The notes: generated by a model not told the origin, from the letters alone. 64,000 nucleotides of DNA from Streptomyces sp. NBC_00576 (GCF_036345175.1 NZ_CP107780.1:8494001-8558000); one strand, 5' to 3'; shown: positions 20,188-28,862, counted from the stretch's first letter. Program-made: numbers and translations.

Positions 20188-21693
20188 ATGACGAGCAGCA
20201 CCGAGATCACCGCCACCACTCCGCAGGTTGCGGTCAACGACATCGGTGACGAGGAAGCATTCCTCGCCGCTATCGACGAGACGATCAAGTACTTCAACGA
20301 TGGTGACATCGTCGACGGCGTCATCGTCAAGGTTGACCGGGACGAGGTTCTCCTCGACATCGGTTACAAGACCGAAGGTGTCATCCCGAGCCGTGAGCTC
20401 TCGATCAAGCACGACGTCGACCCCAACGAGGTCGTCAAGGTCGGCGACGAGATCGAAGCCCTTGTTCTCCAGAAGGAGGACAAAGAAGGCCGCCTGATCC
20501 TCTCGAAGAAGCGCGCCCAGTACGAGCGCGCCTGGGGCACCATCGAGAAGATCAAGGAAGAGGACGGCATCGTCACCGGTACCGTCATCGAGGTTGTCAA
20601 GGGTGGTCTCATCCTCGACATCGGCCTCCGTGGCTTCCTGCCGGCCTCCCTCGTCGAGATGCGTCGAGTCCGCGACCTCCAGCCCTACGTGGGCAAGGAG
20701 CTCGAGGCGAAGATCATCGAGCTGGACAAGAACCGCAACAACGTGGTTCTGTCCCGCCGCGCCTGGCTCGAGCAGACCCAGTCCGAGGTGCGCCAGACGT
20801 TCCTCACGACCCTGCAGAAGGGTCAGGTCCGCTCCGGCGTCGTCTCCTCGATCGTCAACTTCGGTGCCTTCGTGGACCTGGGTGGCGTCGACGGTCTCGT
20901 GCACGTCTCCGAGCTCTCCTGGAAGCACATCGACCACCCCTCCGAGGTTGTCGAGGTCGGCCAGGAAGTCACCGTCGAGGTCCTCGACGTCGACATGGAC
21001 CGCGAGCGTGTCTCCCTGTCGCTGAAGGCGACGCAGGAAGACCCGTGGCAGCAGTTCGCCCGGACGCACCAGATCGGTCAGGTCGTCCCGGGTAAGGTCA
21101 CGAAGCTCGTTCCGTTCGGTGCGTTCGTCCGCGTGGACGAGGGCATCGAGGGTCTGGTCCACATCTCCGAGCTGGCCGAGCGCCACGTGGAGATCCCGGA
21201 GCAGGTCGTCCAGGTCAACGACGAGATCTTCGTCAAGGTCATCGACATCGACCTCGAGCGCCGCCGCATCAGCCTCTCGCTGAAGCAGGCCAACGAGTCC
21301 TTCGGTTCCGACCCGGCCTCGGTCGAGTTCGACCCGACGCTCTACGGCATGGCCGCGTCGTACGACGACCAGGGCAACTACATCTACCCCGAGGGCTTCG
21401 ACCCCGAGACCAACGACTGGCTCGAGGGCTTCGAATCCCAGCGCGAGGTGTGGGAGAACCAGTACGCCGAGGCGCAGCAGCGCTTCGAGCAGCACCAGGC
21501 TCAGGTCATCAAGTCCCGCGAGGCCGACGCTCAGGCCGAGGCCGAGGGCACCAGCACGACGGGTGCGGCTCCGGCCGCCTCCGGTGGTGGCGGCGGCTCG
21601 TACTCCTCGGAGTCGGACGACACGTCCGGCGCCCTGGCGTCGGACGAGGCTCTTGCGGCGCTCCGCGAGAAGCTGGCCGGTGGCCAGAGCTGA
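20188..21693 (+). CDS. rpsA: 30S ribosomal protein S1
   Basis: A 501-residue S1 with four S1 OB-fold repeats at about residues 36-105, 122-188, 208-278 and 294-365 (for example GDIVDGVIVKVDRDEVLLDI, VVSSIVNFGAFVDLGGVDGL, VTKLVPFGAFVRVDEGIEGL). This is the four-domain actinobacterial form, shorter than the six-domain E. coli protein. The C-terminal ~100 residues are acidic and glycine/serine-rich (GGGGGSYSSESDDTSG). The ATG at 20188 (MTSSTEITATTPQ) follows a GGAG. It binds mRNA to assist initiation on the 30S subunit. Strong promoter upstream, strong terminator downstream. Confidence 0.97.
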   Translation: MTSSTEITATTPQVAVNDIGDEEAFLAAIDETIKYFNDGDIVDGVIVKVDRDEVLLDIGYKTEGVIPSRELSIKHDVDPNEVVKVGDEIEALVLQKEDKEGRLILSKKRAQYERAWGTIEKIKEEDGIVTGTVIEVVKGGLILDIGLRGFLPASLVEMRRVRDLQPYVGKELEAKIIELDKNRNNVVLSRRAWLEQTQSEVRQTFLTTLQKGQVRSGVVSSIVNFGAFVDLGGVDGLVHVSELSWKHIDHPSEVVEVGQEVTVEVLDVDMDRERVSLSLKATQEDPWQQFARTHQIGQVVPGKVTKLVPFGAFVRVDEGIEGLVHISELAERHVEIPEQVVQVNDEIFVKVIDIDLERRRISLSLKQANESFGSDPASVEFDPTLYGMAASYDDQGNYIYPEGFDPETNDWLEGFESQREVWENQYAEAQQRFEQHQAQVIKSREADAQAEAEGTSTTGAAPAASGGGGGSYSSESDDTSGALASDEALAALREKLAGGQS

Positions 21694-21720
21694 TCGCAGC
21701 CGCTGAGGCTTAGCAGCTAG

Positions 21721-21756
21721 CTGAGGGCCCGCACCTTTTGAGGTGCGGGCCCTCAG
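21721..21756 (+). terminator. rpsA terminator
   Basis: A perfect 16-bp stem (CTGAGGGCCCGCACCT and its complement) with a TTTG loop begins 27 bases after the rpsA stop and is followed by TCTTGTGT. A textbook strong intrinsic terminator. Confidence 0.92.
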
Positions 21757-22037
21757 TCTTGTGTGCGGCCGGTTGCCGTTCGGCTGAGGGTCGTATGTGG
21801 CCGGGTGCACAGTTCCCCGTGCTCCTTGGTGAGTTGGCTTTGCCGTTGGTCAGAACCGCGCGGGATGCGACTCCAACTGGTGGGTCCTGAGCGGCCGTTG
21901 TTCCATGGGCGCGTGCTGTCCACCTGACGACCGTGTCATCGCGGACCTGTAAGTCGTACCTGTGAGCGGGGTGCGGGCGGGAATGACCGTGTCGCGTGCG
22001 GCGTTGTGGAGTATGAACACGAGGAGGAGCGGTCACA

Positions 22038-22976
22038 GTGCTTGATCCGCAGGGTTTGTACGCATGGGAGCCGAAAGGCCTGGCCGTCGTCGACATGGCA
22101 TTGGCGCAGGAGTCGGCCGGTCTTGTCATGCTCTACCACTTCGACGGATACATCGACGCAGGCGAGACCGGCGACCAGATCGTCGACCGGCTGCTCGACA
22201 CGCTGCCCCACCAGGTGGTGGCCCGCTTCGATCACGACCGGCTCGTGGACTACCGAGCGCGCCGCCCCCTGCTGACGTTCAAGCGCGACCGCTGGACGGA
22301 CTACGAGGTGCCGACGCTCGATGTGCGGCTCGTCCAGGACGCCACGGGAGCGCCCTTCCTGCTGCTGTCCGGACCCGAGCCGGACGTCGAGTGGGAGCGT
22401 TTCGCGGTGGCCGTCCAGCAGATCGTCGAGCGCCTCGGTGTACGCCTTTCCGTGAACTTCCACGGCATCCCCATGGGCGTACCGCACACGCGCCCCGTGG
22501 GTCTCACGCCGCACGGCAACCGAAACGAACTGGTGCCGGGACACCGCAGCCCCTTCGAGGAGGCACAGGTCCCCGGCAGCGCGGAGTCGCTCGTCGAGTA
22601 CCGCCTCATGGAGGCCGGCCACGACGTCCTGGGCGTCGCCGCGCACGTCCCGCACTACATCGCGCGCTCGCCGTACCCGGACGCCGCACTGACCGTCCTG
22701 GAGGCCGTCACGGCGGCCACCGGCCTGGTCCTGCCCGGCATCGCGCACGCACTGCGCACGGACGCCCACCGCACCCAGACGGAGATCGACCGCCAGATCC
22801 AGGAGGGCGACGAGGACCTCGTGGCCCTGGTCCAGGGCCTTGAACACCAGTACGACGCGGCTGCGGGTGCCGAGAGCCGGGGCAACATGCTCGCCGAGCC
22901 GGTCGACATCCCGTCCGCCGACGAGATCGGGCTGGAGTTCGAGCGGTTCCTCGCAGAGCGGGAGGGCGAGGGCTGA
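22038..22976 (+). CDS. PAC2 family protein
   Basis: A 312-residue cytoplasmic protein of the PAC2 (proteasome assembly chaperone-like) family found widely in actinobacteria. Recognisable blocks are LVMLYHFDGYIDAGETGDQI near residues 28-48, LSVNFHGIPMGVPHTRPVGL near 138-157 and ARSPYPDAALTVLEAVTAATG near 213-233. The start is a GTG at 22038 with GAGGAGGAGC upstream. The archaeal/eukaryotic relatives chaperone proteasome subunits; a role in the actinobacterial proteasome is unproven. It stands between rpsA and coaE in the conserved order. Confidence 0.88.
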   Translation: MLDPQGLYAWEPKGLAVVDMALAQESAGLVMLYHFDGYIDAGETGDQIVDRLLDTLPHQVVARFDHDRLVDYRARRPLLTFKRDRWTDYEVPTLDVRLVQDATGAPFLLLSGPEPDVEWERFAVAVQQIVERLGVRLSVNFHGIPMGVPHTRPVGLTPHGNRNELVPGHRSPFEEAQVPGSAESLVEYRLMEAGHDVLGVAAHVPHYIARSPYPDAALTVLEAVTAATGLVLPGIAHALRTDAHRTQTEIDRQIQEGDEDLVALVQGLEHQYDAAAGAESRGNMLAEPVDIPSADEIGLEFERFLAEREGEG

Positions 22977-23048
22977 GCCTCCAGGGGCTGGGCCCTCGGC
23001 GGCGCCCTGTCGCAGACACTGTCAGTGGCAGGCCCTAAGCTTCCCGGC

Positions 23049-23657
23049 ATGCTGACAGTGGGCCTGACCGGTGGCATCGGGGCCGGCAAGAGCGAGGTGT
23101 CGCGGCTGTTCGTCGCCCGGGGTGCGGTCCTGATCGACGCAGACCGCATCGCACGCGAGGTCGTCGCCCCGGGGACCGAGGGTCTCGCGGCGGTGGTCGA
23201 CGCCTTCGGTACGGAGGTGCTCGCCGAGGGAGGCGGCCTGGACCGGCCCAAGCTGGGCTCGATCGTCTTCGCCGACCCGGAGAAGCTCGCCGTACTCAAC
23301 TCGATCGTGCACCCCCTGGTGGGCATCCGTTCGCGCGCCCTCGAAGCCGCCGCGGACGATGACGCTGTCGTGATCCACGACGTACCGCTGCTCGCGGAGA
23401 ACGGCCTCAAGTCGCTGTACGACCTCGTGATCGTCGTCGACGCGAGCCCTGAGACCCAGCTCGACCGGCTGGTCCGGCTGCGCGGCATGACCGAACACGA
23501 CGCACGCGCGCGTATGGCCGCCCAGGCCACCCGCGAGAAGCGCCTGGAGATCGCGGACGTCGTCATCGACAACGACGTACCTCTGGACGAGCTGGAACTG
23601 CGCGTAACGGACGTATGGGCTGACCTCGTACGCAGAGCGCGGGCATCGGGGGAATAG
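23049..23657 (+). CDS. coaE: Dephospho-CoA kinase
   Basis: A 202-residue CoaE, which phosphorylates dephospho-CoA in the last step of coenzyme A synthesis. P-loop GLTGGIGAGKSEVS lies at residues ~5-18, IDADRIAREVV follows, and LVIVVDASPETQLDRL and RMAAQATREKRLEIADVVI are family blocks. I chose the ATG at 23049 (MLTVGLTGG) over an ATG 24 bases upstream because the P-loop sits at the usual distance. No Shine-Dalgarno is visible, but TAAGCT lies 7 bases before the ATG, which suggests a leaderless transcript. It may also be read through from the PAC2 gene. Confidence 0.95.
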   Translation: MLTVGLTGGIGAGKSEVSRLFVARGAVLIDADRIAREVVAPGTEGLAAVVDAFGTEVLAEGGGLDRPKLGSIVFADPEKLAVLNSIVHPLVGIRSRALEAAADDDAVVIHDVPLLAENGLKSLYDLVIVVDASPETQLDRLVRLRGMTEHDARARMAAQATREKRLEIADVVIDNDVPLDELELRVTDVWADLVRRARASGE

Positions 23658-23707
23658 CACTGCTGTGTCCGGGCGTTGAACCGGCGCAGCCAGGGAAGGA
23701 GTCAGCC

Positions 23708-24097
23708 GTGCCCGAGACCAGCGGATGGACCGGACGTACTCCGGAGACGCATGTCATCGACTTCCGCGCGGCCGAGCGACTGCTCGCCGCGCGCGATCCC
23801 CGTGGCGCGGTGAAACTGCTCGACCCCGTGATCGCCGCGCACCCCGAGAACACGGCCGCCCGACTGCTGCGCGCGCGTGCCTTCTTCGCCGCCGCCCAAC
23901 TGCGCCCAGCCGAGCTGGAGTTCACGATCGTCCTGGAGCGCGAGCCGGACAACGCGTTCGCGCACTACGCGCTCGCCCGCACCTATGAGCGTCAGCGCCG
24001 CCCCGAGCAGGCCACGCGCCACTTCCGGCTGGCGGCGGCGCTCGACCCGAACCCGCGCTATCTGGAAGCGGCGCGCTTCGACGACTCGCAGTCCTGA
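23708..24097 (+). CDS. Tetratricopeptide repeat protein
   Basis: A 129-residue helical protein with about three TPR-like units (AAERLLAARDPRGAVKLLDP, AARLLRARAFFAAAQLRPAE, AHYALARTYERQRRPEQATR). It should be a cytoplasmic protein-interaction module; the partner is unknown. The GTG at 23708 is preceded by GGAAGGAG at good spacing. It lies 50 bases after coaE on the same strand. Confidence 0.85.
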   Translation: MPETSGWTGRTPETHVIDFRAAERLLAARDPRGAVKLLDPVIAAHPENTAARLLRARAFFAAAQLRPAELEFTIVLEREPDNAFAHYALARTYERQRRPEQATRHFRLAAALDPNPRYLEAARFDDSQS

Positions 24098-24153
24098 GGG
24101 TCCGGCAGCGGCAGGCTCGCCTCATGCGGGTGCACACGCGTGTACGTGTGGGT

Positions 24154-24420
24154 TCACGGGCCGCGCTGCTCCGGTGGCAGGTACGGCGGGACGTCGGGGC
24201 CCGGCTGGTAGTGCGGGCCCTGCCGGATGTGCCGGAGGATCATGGTCAGGTCGACCGTGACGACCAGCCACAGGACTCCGCAGGCAACCGCCCACCCGGG
24301 GCGCCCGGCGAGGGCGAACGCGGCCGTCCCGGCGATCGACCAGACCAGCCCCCACACGCTCAGCCACAGGCGCGCCCGCAGGGCACTGCGCGCTGTCATC
24401 GGCTCACTGCCTGTACGCAT
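24154..24420 (-). CDS. DUF6343 family small membrane protein
   Basis: An 88-residue protein with two hydrophobic segments (LWLSVWGLVWSIAGTAAFAL and AVACGVLWLVVTVDLTMIL) and a proline-rich tail (HYQPGPDVPPYLPPEQRGP), matching my recollection of the Streptomyces DUF6343 family. The start is uncertain: ATG at 24420 (MRTGSEPMTARSA) has GGAG 11 bases upstream, and a GTG at 24429 lies too close to it. Function unknown. It is convergent with the TPR gene and divergent from the acyltransferase-like gene. Confidence 0.7.
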   Translation of the reverse strand: MRTGSEPMTARSALRARLWLSVWGLVWSIAGTAAFALAGRPGWAVACGVLWLVVTVDLTMILRHIRQGPHYQPGPDVPPYLPPEQRGP

Positions 24421-24523
24421 CAGGACCACTACTCCTTCCTGAAACGTACTCTTCGCTCCGGACGTTCACCAAGGGCCGACGGGCGGGCCGTCGGCTGCCG
24501 AGACGACCGGGGAGAACCACACC

Positions 24524-25465
24524 GTGCTACCGGATGCCGACGACCTTCCCGAGATCCTGCTCGACCTGGCCGTACCCCATGAGGACATCAACGAACTGGT
24601 CGCACTGCGAGGGCTGTTGATCCGCGACCCCGGCGCGATGCGGCTTCTTGAGGAGTGCGTCGAGGGGCTGGTGCGGGACATGGGGGAGATCGGCGGAGCG
24701 GCGCCCTGGCCCGGCGAACGGATCGCGGACCTGCTCACCGGGCAGACTGCGGGCGGAGAGCCGGGGGCGCTGGGCCGGTACTTCGCCGTGTACGTGTTCG
24801 TCGCGGCGCTCCCGTACGTATGCGCCCACCACGACGCCCTCGGGGTCCCGCCCGAGGTGTCCCGCCATACGCTCGCCGACCTCGGGCGGAACATGGCGGT
24901 GTACCGCAGGAGGCACGGCCAAGGCGGCGTACAGGCTCCGGGATGGCTCGCGCTGCACTTCCACGGGGAGCTGTTCCAGCTGGGGCGGCTGCAGTTCCAG
25001 CGGGCACGTGTGGGGGAGCGGAGGGTGAAGTTGCTCGCCGACACCGGTCTGGCCCTCGACGCCCACGCGATGTGTCTCAGCCTGCACATCCCCGACTTTC
25101 ACGGGCCACTGTCCCCGGCCGCCTGCGACCGGTCCCTGGCGCTGGCCATGGACTTCTTCGCGCGGCACTTTCCGGGGGAGCGGTACACGGCCGGGGTCTG
25201 TCACTCCTGGCTGCTGGATCCACAGCTGAAGCGGTATCTGGGGGCGGATTCCAATATCGTCCGCTTCCAGGAACGCTTCCGGCTCGCGGGGAAGGCGGGC
25301 GAGCCGGCCGACACCGAACCCGTCCAGTTCGTGTTCGGGAATCCGGACCTGCCGATGGCCGATCTGCCCCGGCGGACCACGGTGGAACGGGCTGTCGGGG
25401 ACCATCTGCGGGCGGGCGGTCACTGGTACATCGGGCACGGATGGTTCCCGCTTCCGACGGTTTGA
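24524..25465 (+). CDS. Acyltransferase domain-containing protein (NAT_N plus GNAT-like C-terminal domain)
   Basis: A 313-residue protein resembling the actinobacterial family with an N-terminal acyltransferase-associated domain and a C-terminal GNAT-like domain. Visible are a helical N-terminal half (PDADDLPEILLDLAVPHEDI) and a C-terminal half with WLALHFHGELFQLGRLQFQR, LSLHIPDFHGPLSPAACD, CHSWLLDPQLKRYLGADSNI and VERAVGDHLRAGGHWYIGHG. The substrate is not known. The GTG at 24524 has GGGGAG 9 bases upstream. Confidence 0.75.
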   Translation: MLPDADDLPEILLDLAVPHEDINELVALRGLLIRDPGAMRLLEECVEGLVRDMGEIGGAAPWPGERIADLLTGQTAGGEPGALGRYFAVYVFVAALPYVCAHHDALGVPPEVSRHTLADLGRNMAVYRRRHGQGGVQAPGWLALHFHGELFQLGRLQFQRARVGERRVKLLADTGLALDAHAMCLSLHIPDFHGPLSPAACDRSLALAMDFFARHFPGERYTAGVCHSWLLDPQLKRYLGADSNIVRFQERFRLAGKAGEPADTEPVQFVFGNPDLPMADLPRRTTVERAVGDHLRAGGHWYIGHGWFPLPTV

Positions 25466-25527
25466 CTCGAACGGGTGAAGAGGCTGAGGGCGGGAACGGC
25501 TGTGCGGGTGCGGGCCGTTGTGCGGGC

Positions 25528-26217
25528 ATGAAGCTGGAAATGCGAGAAGGATATGAAGGCACGGGTCCCGGTGCGATCACCCCGGACGGCTGCGCGGTCG
25601 AGCTCTACTCGCGGATGCCGATCGGGAACGAGCCGGACATCATCGCCGCGGCGGTGCCCGCAGGCGCCAACATCCTGGAGCTCGGCAGTGGCGTCGGACG
25701 CATGACCCACCCGCTCTTAGAACGCGGCTTCACGGTCACGGCGGTGGACGAGTCGGCCGAGATGCTGGAGCGCGTCCGGGGAGCGCGCACGATATGCAGC
25801 CCCATCGAGGACCTTGACCTGGGCGAGAAGTTCGACGTGGTGATGCTCGCGTCGTTCCTCGTGCACGCTGGGGACGCCGAGGTGCGGCGGGGGCTGCTGC
25901 GTACCTGCGCCCGGCATGTCGTGGAGGGCGGCCAGGTGTTGATCCAGCGCGAGGGCGCGGACTACCACACGAACGTGCCCCGTGAGCGGGTCGGCCCGAG
26001 CGGCTCCACGATACGACTGGTGTCGTCGGAGCCGGTCGGCGACGGCGTCAACTCGGTGCGCGCGGAGTACGAGTTCCCGGACGCGGTATGGACCCAGACC
26101 TTCCTGGCCCGGCCGTTGACCCAGGAGCAGTTCGAGGAGGCTCTTGGGGAAGCGGGACTGAAGGTGGACCGGTATCTGACGGAGGACGGGGTCTGGGTGA
26201 GGGCGGTGAGTGGGTAG
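25528..26217 (+). CDS. SAM-dependent methyltransferase with a TTA codon
   Basis: A 229-residue class I methyltransferase. Motif I is ANILELGSGVGRMTHPLLERG near residues 48-68, with VTAVDESAEMLERVRGA and FDVVMLASFLVHAGD after it, and the C-terminus GLKVDRYLTEDGVWVRAV. The start is ATG 25528 (MKLEMREGYEG). Codon 64 (25717-25719, the second Leu of PLLER) is TTA, so translation should need the bldA tRNA and be limited to late growth in a streptomycete. It is 62 bases after the acyltransferase-like gene. Substrate unknown; the short chain suggests a small molecule. Confidence 0.85.
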   Translation: MKLEMREGYEGTGPGAITPDGCAVELYSRMPIGNEPDIIAAAVPAGANILELGSGVGRMTHPLLERGFTVTAVDESAEMLERVRGARTICSPIEDLDLGEKFDVVMLASFLVHAGDAEVRRGLLRTCARHVVEGGQVLIQREGADYHTNVPRERVGPSGSTIRLVSSEPVGDGVNSVRAEYEFPDAVWTQTFLARPLTQEQFEEALGEAGLKVDRYLTEDGVWVRAVSG

Positions 26218-26265
26218 GGGAAGCGTGTAGCGAACCGGGATACGTGGGCGAGGGGATTCTGAAGG

Positions 26266-26808
26266 ATGAGCGGCATAGTGGTGGCGGTCAGCAGCAACGG
26301 CACGTACTCGTTCAGCAAGCCGAACCGGGACAGCGTCAGACTGCTGGCCGGGCTGGGGGTGGAGGGGGACGTGCACTCCGGGACGACCGTCAAGCATCGC
26401 TCGCGCATGGCCCAGGACCCCACGCGGCCTAATCTGCGCCAGGTGCACCTCGTGCACGAGGAGCTCTTCGCCGAGGTCGGTGAGCAGGGGTTCGAGGTGG
26501 CGCCCGGAGAACTCGGCGAGAACATCACCACCCGGGGTATCGATCTGCTCGCGCTTCCGGTCGGCACCCTGCTGCACATCGGTGACGACGTCGTGCTGAC
26601 GGTGACCGGCCTGCGCAATCCCTGTCTGCAGATCGACAACTTCCAGGACGGCCTGCTGAAGCGGGTGGTCGGACGGGACGACGCCGGGAACGTCGTCCGA
26701 AAGGCCGGAATCATGAGCATCGTGACGGAGGGAGGTGAGGTGCGCCCCGGAGACACGGTCAAGGCCGAGTTGCCCAGCGGGCCGCACCAGGCTCTGGGAC
26801 CGGTCTGA
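26266..26808 (+). CDS. MOSC domain-containing protein
   Basis: A 180-residue MOSC-domain protein, related to the sulfur-carrier C-terminal domain of molybdenum-cofactor sulfurases. Key blocks are GVEGDVHSGTTVKHRSR near residues 33-49, VHLVHEELFAEVG, PGELGENITTRGIDLLALPVG and the conserved cysteine in GLRNPCLQIDNF near residue 122, the presumed sulfur carrier. Stand-alone MOSC proteins can detoxify N-hydroxylated compounds with a Moco; this is not shown here. Start ATG 26266, 48 bases after the methyltransferase. Confidence 0.9.
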   Translation: MSGIVVAVSSNGTYSFSKPNRDSVRLLAGLGVEGDVHSGTTVKHRSRMAQDPTRPNLRQVHLVHEELFAEVGEQGFEVAPGELGENITTRGIDLLALPVGTLLHIGDDVVLTVTGLRNPCLQIDNFQDGLLKRVVGRDDAGNVVRKAGIMSIVTEGGEVRPGDTVKAELPSGPHQALGPV

Positions 26809-26897
26809 GAAGTACCGCCGGGCGGCGATGAGTTCTGGGGCGGCGGTCGGTCTATCTCTGTGAAAGCAACGCGAACCGCTTCACACAGGAGACCTCC

Positions 26898-27368
26898 ATG
26901 TCCGAGACCACCGCTCCCGTCACGCCCCTTACTTCCGCCGCCTCCACCCCTCCTGGCACTGCTGCCAGGTCCGTGTCCGCACGTGGGCGGCGCGCCTGGA
27001 TCGCGCTGCGGGCGCTTCAGGTGGTGCTGGCACTCTTCTACGGGTTCGCGAGCGCGCTGCCCAAGCTGATCGCGCACCCGTCGGCCGCCGAGTCCTTCGA
27101 CAAGTTGGGCTGGGGCAGTGCGGGCATGTACACCATCGGGCTGCTCGAACTGGCCGGAGCCGTCGCGTTGCTGATCCCGGTGCTGCAGTCGGTGGCCGCG
27201 ATGGCGCTGGGCGCGCTGATGGTCGGCGCGTTCGTCGTGCAGGTCGCCGTCTTCGACGGGCAGTACGCGGCGACACCGCTGATCCTCATGGTGCCGCTCA
27301 CCCTTATCGCCTGGGCCCGCCGAGGGCACAACGCGGATCTGCTGCGGCTGGTGCGGCGACGGGCGTGA
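26898..27368 (+). CDS. DoxX family membrane protein
   Basis: A 156-residue membrane protein with four hydrophobic segments (ALQVVLALFYGFASALPKL; MYTIGLLELAGAVALLIPVL; AAMALGALMVGAFVVQVAVF; ILMVPLTLIAWARR), the DoxX/DoxD-like layout. Its N-terminal ~30 residues are Thr/Ser/Ala-rich and cytoplasmic. DoxX proteins are membrane partners in oxidoreductive or stress roles; function here unknown. AGGAGACCTCC precedes the ATG. An imperfect dyad (GTGAAAGC/GCTTCAC) lies about 20-45 bases upstream. Confidence 0.85.
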   Translation: MSETTAPVTPLTSAASTPPGTAARSVSARGRRAWIALRALQVVLALFYGFASALPKLIAHPSAAESFDKLGWGSAGMYTIGLLELAGAVALLIPVLQSVAAMALGALMVGAFVVQVAVFDGQYAATPLILMVPLTLIAWARRGHNADLLRLVRRRA

Positions 27369-27390
27369 AGGTGCCTGCATACGGCTGGTG

Positions 27391-27429
27391 CGGCGTCCGA
27401 CCGGGTCGCGGGGACCTGGTCGGACGCCG
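27391..27429. terminator. Bidirectional terminator between doxX-like and S4 genes
   Basis: A perfect 12-bp inverted repeat (CGGCGTCCGACC / GGTCGGACGCCG) with a 15-base loop lies between two convergent genes, 23 bases after the DoxX stop. It can serve both strands. Confidence 0.8.
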
Positions 27430-27505
27430 TGCCGCGTACGAAGGGCCGTGCGGTGTCACGTCCTGAGGGTCCGCCCCGTGGGGAGGGGAGGGGCCCTGGA
27501 GGTCC

Positions 27506-28018
27506 TTACGAGGCGTCGTCGGGTCCGGTGACGCCTCGTAGGCGTTCCATCTCGCGGCGGTCGCGCTTGGTCGGGCGGCCCGTGCCGCGGTCGCGGATGC
27601 CCGCCGGGGCGACGGCCTCGCGGGGTGGTGGCGGCGGGCTGTTGTCGACGTAGCACTGGATGGCCACCGGGGCCCCGACCCGCTTGCGGATCACGCGCTT
27701 CACCACGACGATCCGTTCGTGACCGGCGTGGCGGATGCGTACCTCGTCGCCGACGCGCACGGCGTACGCGGGCTTCACTCGCTCGCCATTGACACGTACG
27801 TGGCCGCCTCGGCAGGCGGTCGCGCCCATGGAGCGGGTCTTCACCAGACGTACGGACCAGATCCAGCTGTCGATGCGGACGGTCTCGCCGCTAGCCGGAC
27901 CGGCGGCGTCGGCCGCGGCCACCGCCGGGGAGGCCGGTGCCGTGTCGGCGGCGGTGCCGTCTTCGGTGTGCGCGCCGCCTTCGGTGTCCGGGCCCTCGGA
28001 AGCCCTGCCAGATGCCAT
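27506..28018 (-). CDS. S4-domain RNA-binding protein (HslR-like)
   Basis: A 170-residue protein with an S4 RNA-binding domain at about residues 48-110 (RIDSWIWSVRLVKTRSMGAT, GGHVRVNGERVKPAYAVRVG), as in Hsp15/HslR, which binds stalled 50S-peptidyl-tRNA complexes. The N-terminal ~45 residues are acidic, low-complexity Ala/Thr/Glu, and the C-terminus is basic (RPTKRDRREMERLRG). The ATG at 28018 has no Shine-Dalgarno, but TAAGGT (28031-28026) lies 7 bases upstream, which fits a leaderless transcript. Divergent from the uracil-DNA glycosylase gene. Confidence 0.85.
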   Translation of the reverse strand: MASGRASEGPDTEGGAHTEDGTAADTAPASPAVAAADAAGPASGETVRIDSWIWSVRLVKTRSMGATACRGGHVRVNGERVKPAYAVRVGDEVRIRHAGHERIVVVKRVIRKRVGAPVAIQCYVDNSPPPPPREAVAPAGIRDRGTGRPTKRDRREMERLRGVTGPDDAS

Positions 28019-28025
28019 GCCCTCG

Positions 28026-28079
28026 ACCTTAGTACTCCGGATCGGGCGGACCGGGCGGGTTTTTCCGGTCCTCTACCGT
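28026..28079. promoter_or_regulatory. Divergent leaderless promoters
   Basis: Two TANNNT -10-like hexamers face outward: TAAGGT on the minus strand (28031-28026), 7 bases before the S4 gene ATG, and TACCGT on the plus strand (28074-28079), 6 bases before the uracil-DNA glycosylase ATG. Neither gene has a Shine-Dalgarno. Both starts should therefore be at or next to the transcription start. Inferred from spacing only. Confidence 0.6.
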
Positions 28080-28085
28080 GGACGC

Positions 28086-28802
28086 ATGGACACAAGTGAT
28101 CCGGCGGCCGGGCTGACCGGGCTCGACGAGCGGATCGCCGGGTGCCGGGTCTGCCCCCGGCTGGTCGCCTGGCGGGAGGAGGTCGCCCGTACCAAGCGGG
28201 CCGGCTTCGCCGACTGGGACTACTGGGGGCGGCCGGTGCCGGGGTTCGGGCCGGCGGATGCCCGGCTGCTGATCGTCGGACTGGCGCCCGCTGCCCACGG
28301 CGGGAACCGGACCGGGCGGATGTTCACCGGGGACCGCTCCGGAGATGTGCTGTACGCGGCGCTGCACGAGGTGGGGCTGGCGTCGCAGGCTGCGTCGGTG
28401 AGCGTCGACGACGGGCTCGAACTGTACGGCGTACGCATCACCTCGCCCGTGCACTGCGCCCCGCCCGCCAACAAACCGACGCCCGAGGAGCGGGACGCCT
28501 GCCGACCGTGGCTGGTGAGCGAGCTGGAGCTGCTCCGGCCGACACTGCGGGCCGTGGTGGTGCTCGGGGCGTTCGGCTGGCAGGCGACGCTGCCCGCCCT
28601 CGACGCGGCCGGCTGGAGCGTGCCGCGTCCGCGCCCCGCCTTCGCGCACGGGGCGCGGGTCACGCTCGGCGGCGGCCTGCGGCTCTTCGGGTGCTTCCAC
28701 GTCAGCCAGCGCAACACCTTCACCGGCCGCCTCACGCCCGCGATGCTCCAGGACGTGCTGCGCGACGCGGCGAGCGCCGCCGGACTCCCCCATCAGCGGT
28801 GA
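28086..28802 (+). CDS. Uracil-DNA glycosylase, family 5 type
   Basis: A 238-residue glycosylase that removes uracil (and often other deaminated bases) in base-excision repair. Features of Fe-S families 4/5 are visible: CRVCPRLVAWREEVAR at residues ~20-35, WGRPVPGFGPADARLLIVGLAPAAHGGN with the active-site region, VYGVRITSPVHCAPPANKP, and the C-terminal HVSQRNTFTGRLT. Four cysteines at positions expected for a [4Fe-4S] cluster can be seen. The active-site A in GLAPAAHG matches family 5 (UdgB) rather than family 4. Start ATG 28086, probably leaderless. Confidence 0.9.
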   Translation: MDTSDPAAGLTGLDERIAGCRVCPRLVAWREEVARTKRAGFADWDYWGRPVPGFGPADARLLIVGLAPAAHGGNRTGRMFTGDRSGDVLYAALHEVGLASQAASVSVDDGLELYGVRITSPVHCAPPANKPTPEERDACRPWLVSELELLRPTLRAVVVLGAFGWQATLPALDAAGWSVPRPRPAFAHGARVTLGGGLRLFGCFHVSQRNTFTGRLTPAMLQDVLRDAASAAGLPHQR

Positions 28803-28862
28803 GAGCAGTAGGGGTTAGAAATTGGTGCGACCGAACCGGCGCAGGCACGTTACGTTGCCCTG

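Noticed and set aside
20152..21810. A 552-codon minus-strand frame opposite rpsA
   Set aside because: Shadow of the S1 repeats; it even reads through the rpsA terminator.
24524..26217. A 520-codon frame (from 24655) fusing the acyltransferase-like region to the methyltransferase
   Set aside because: The first part is an out-of-frame shadow of the acyltransferase-like gene; only the part from ATG 25528 is a real protein.
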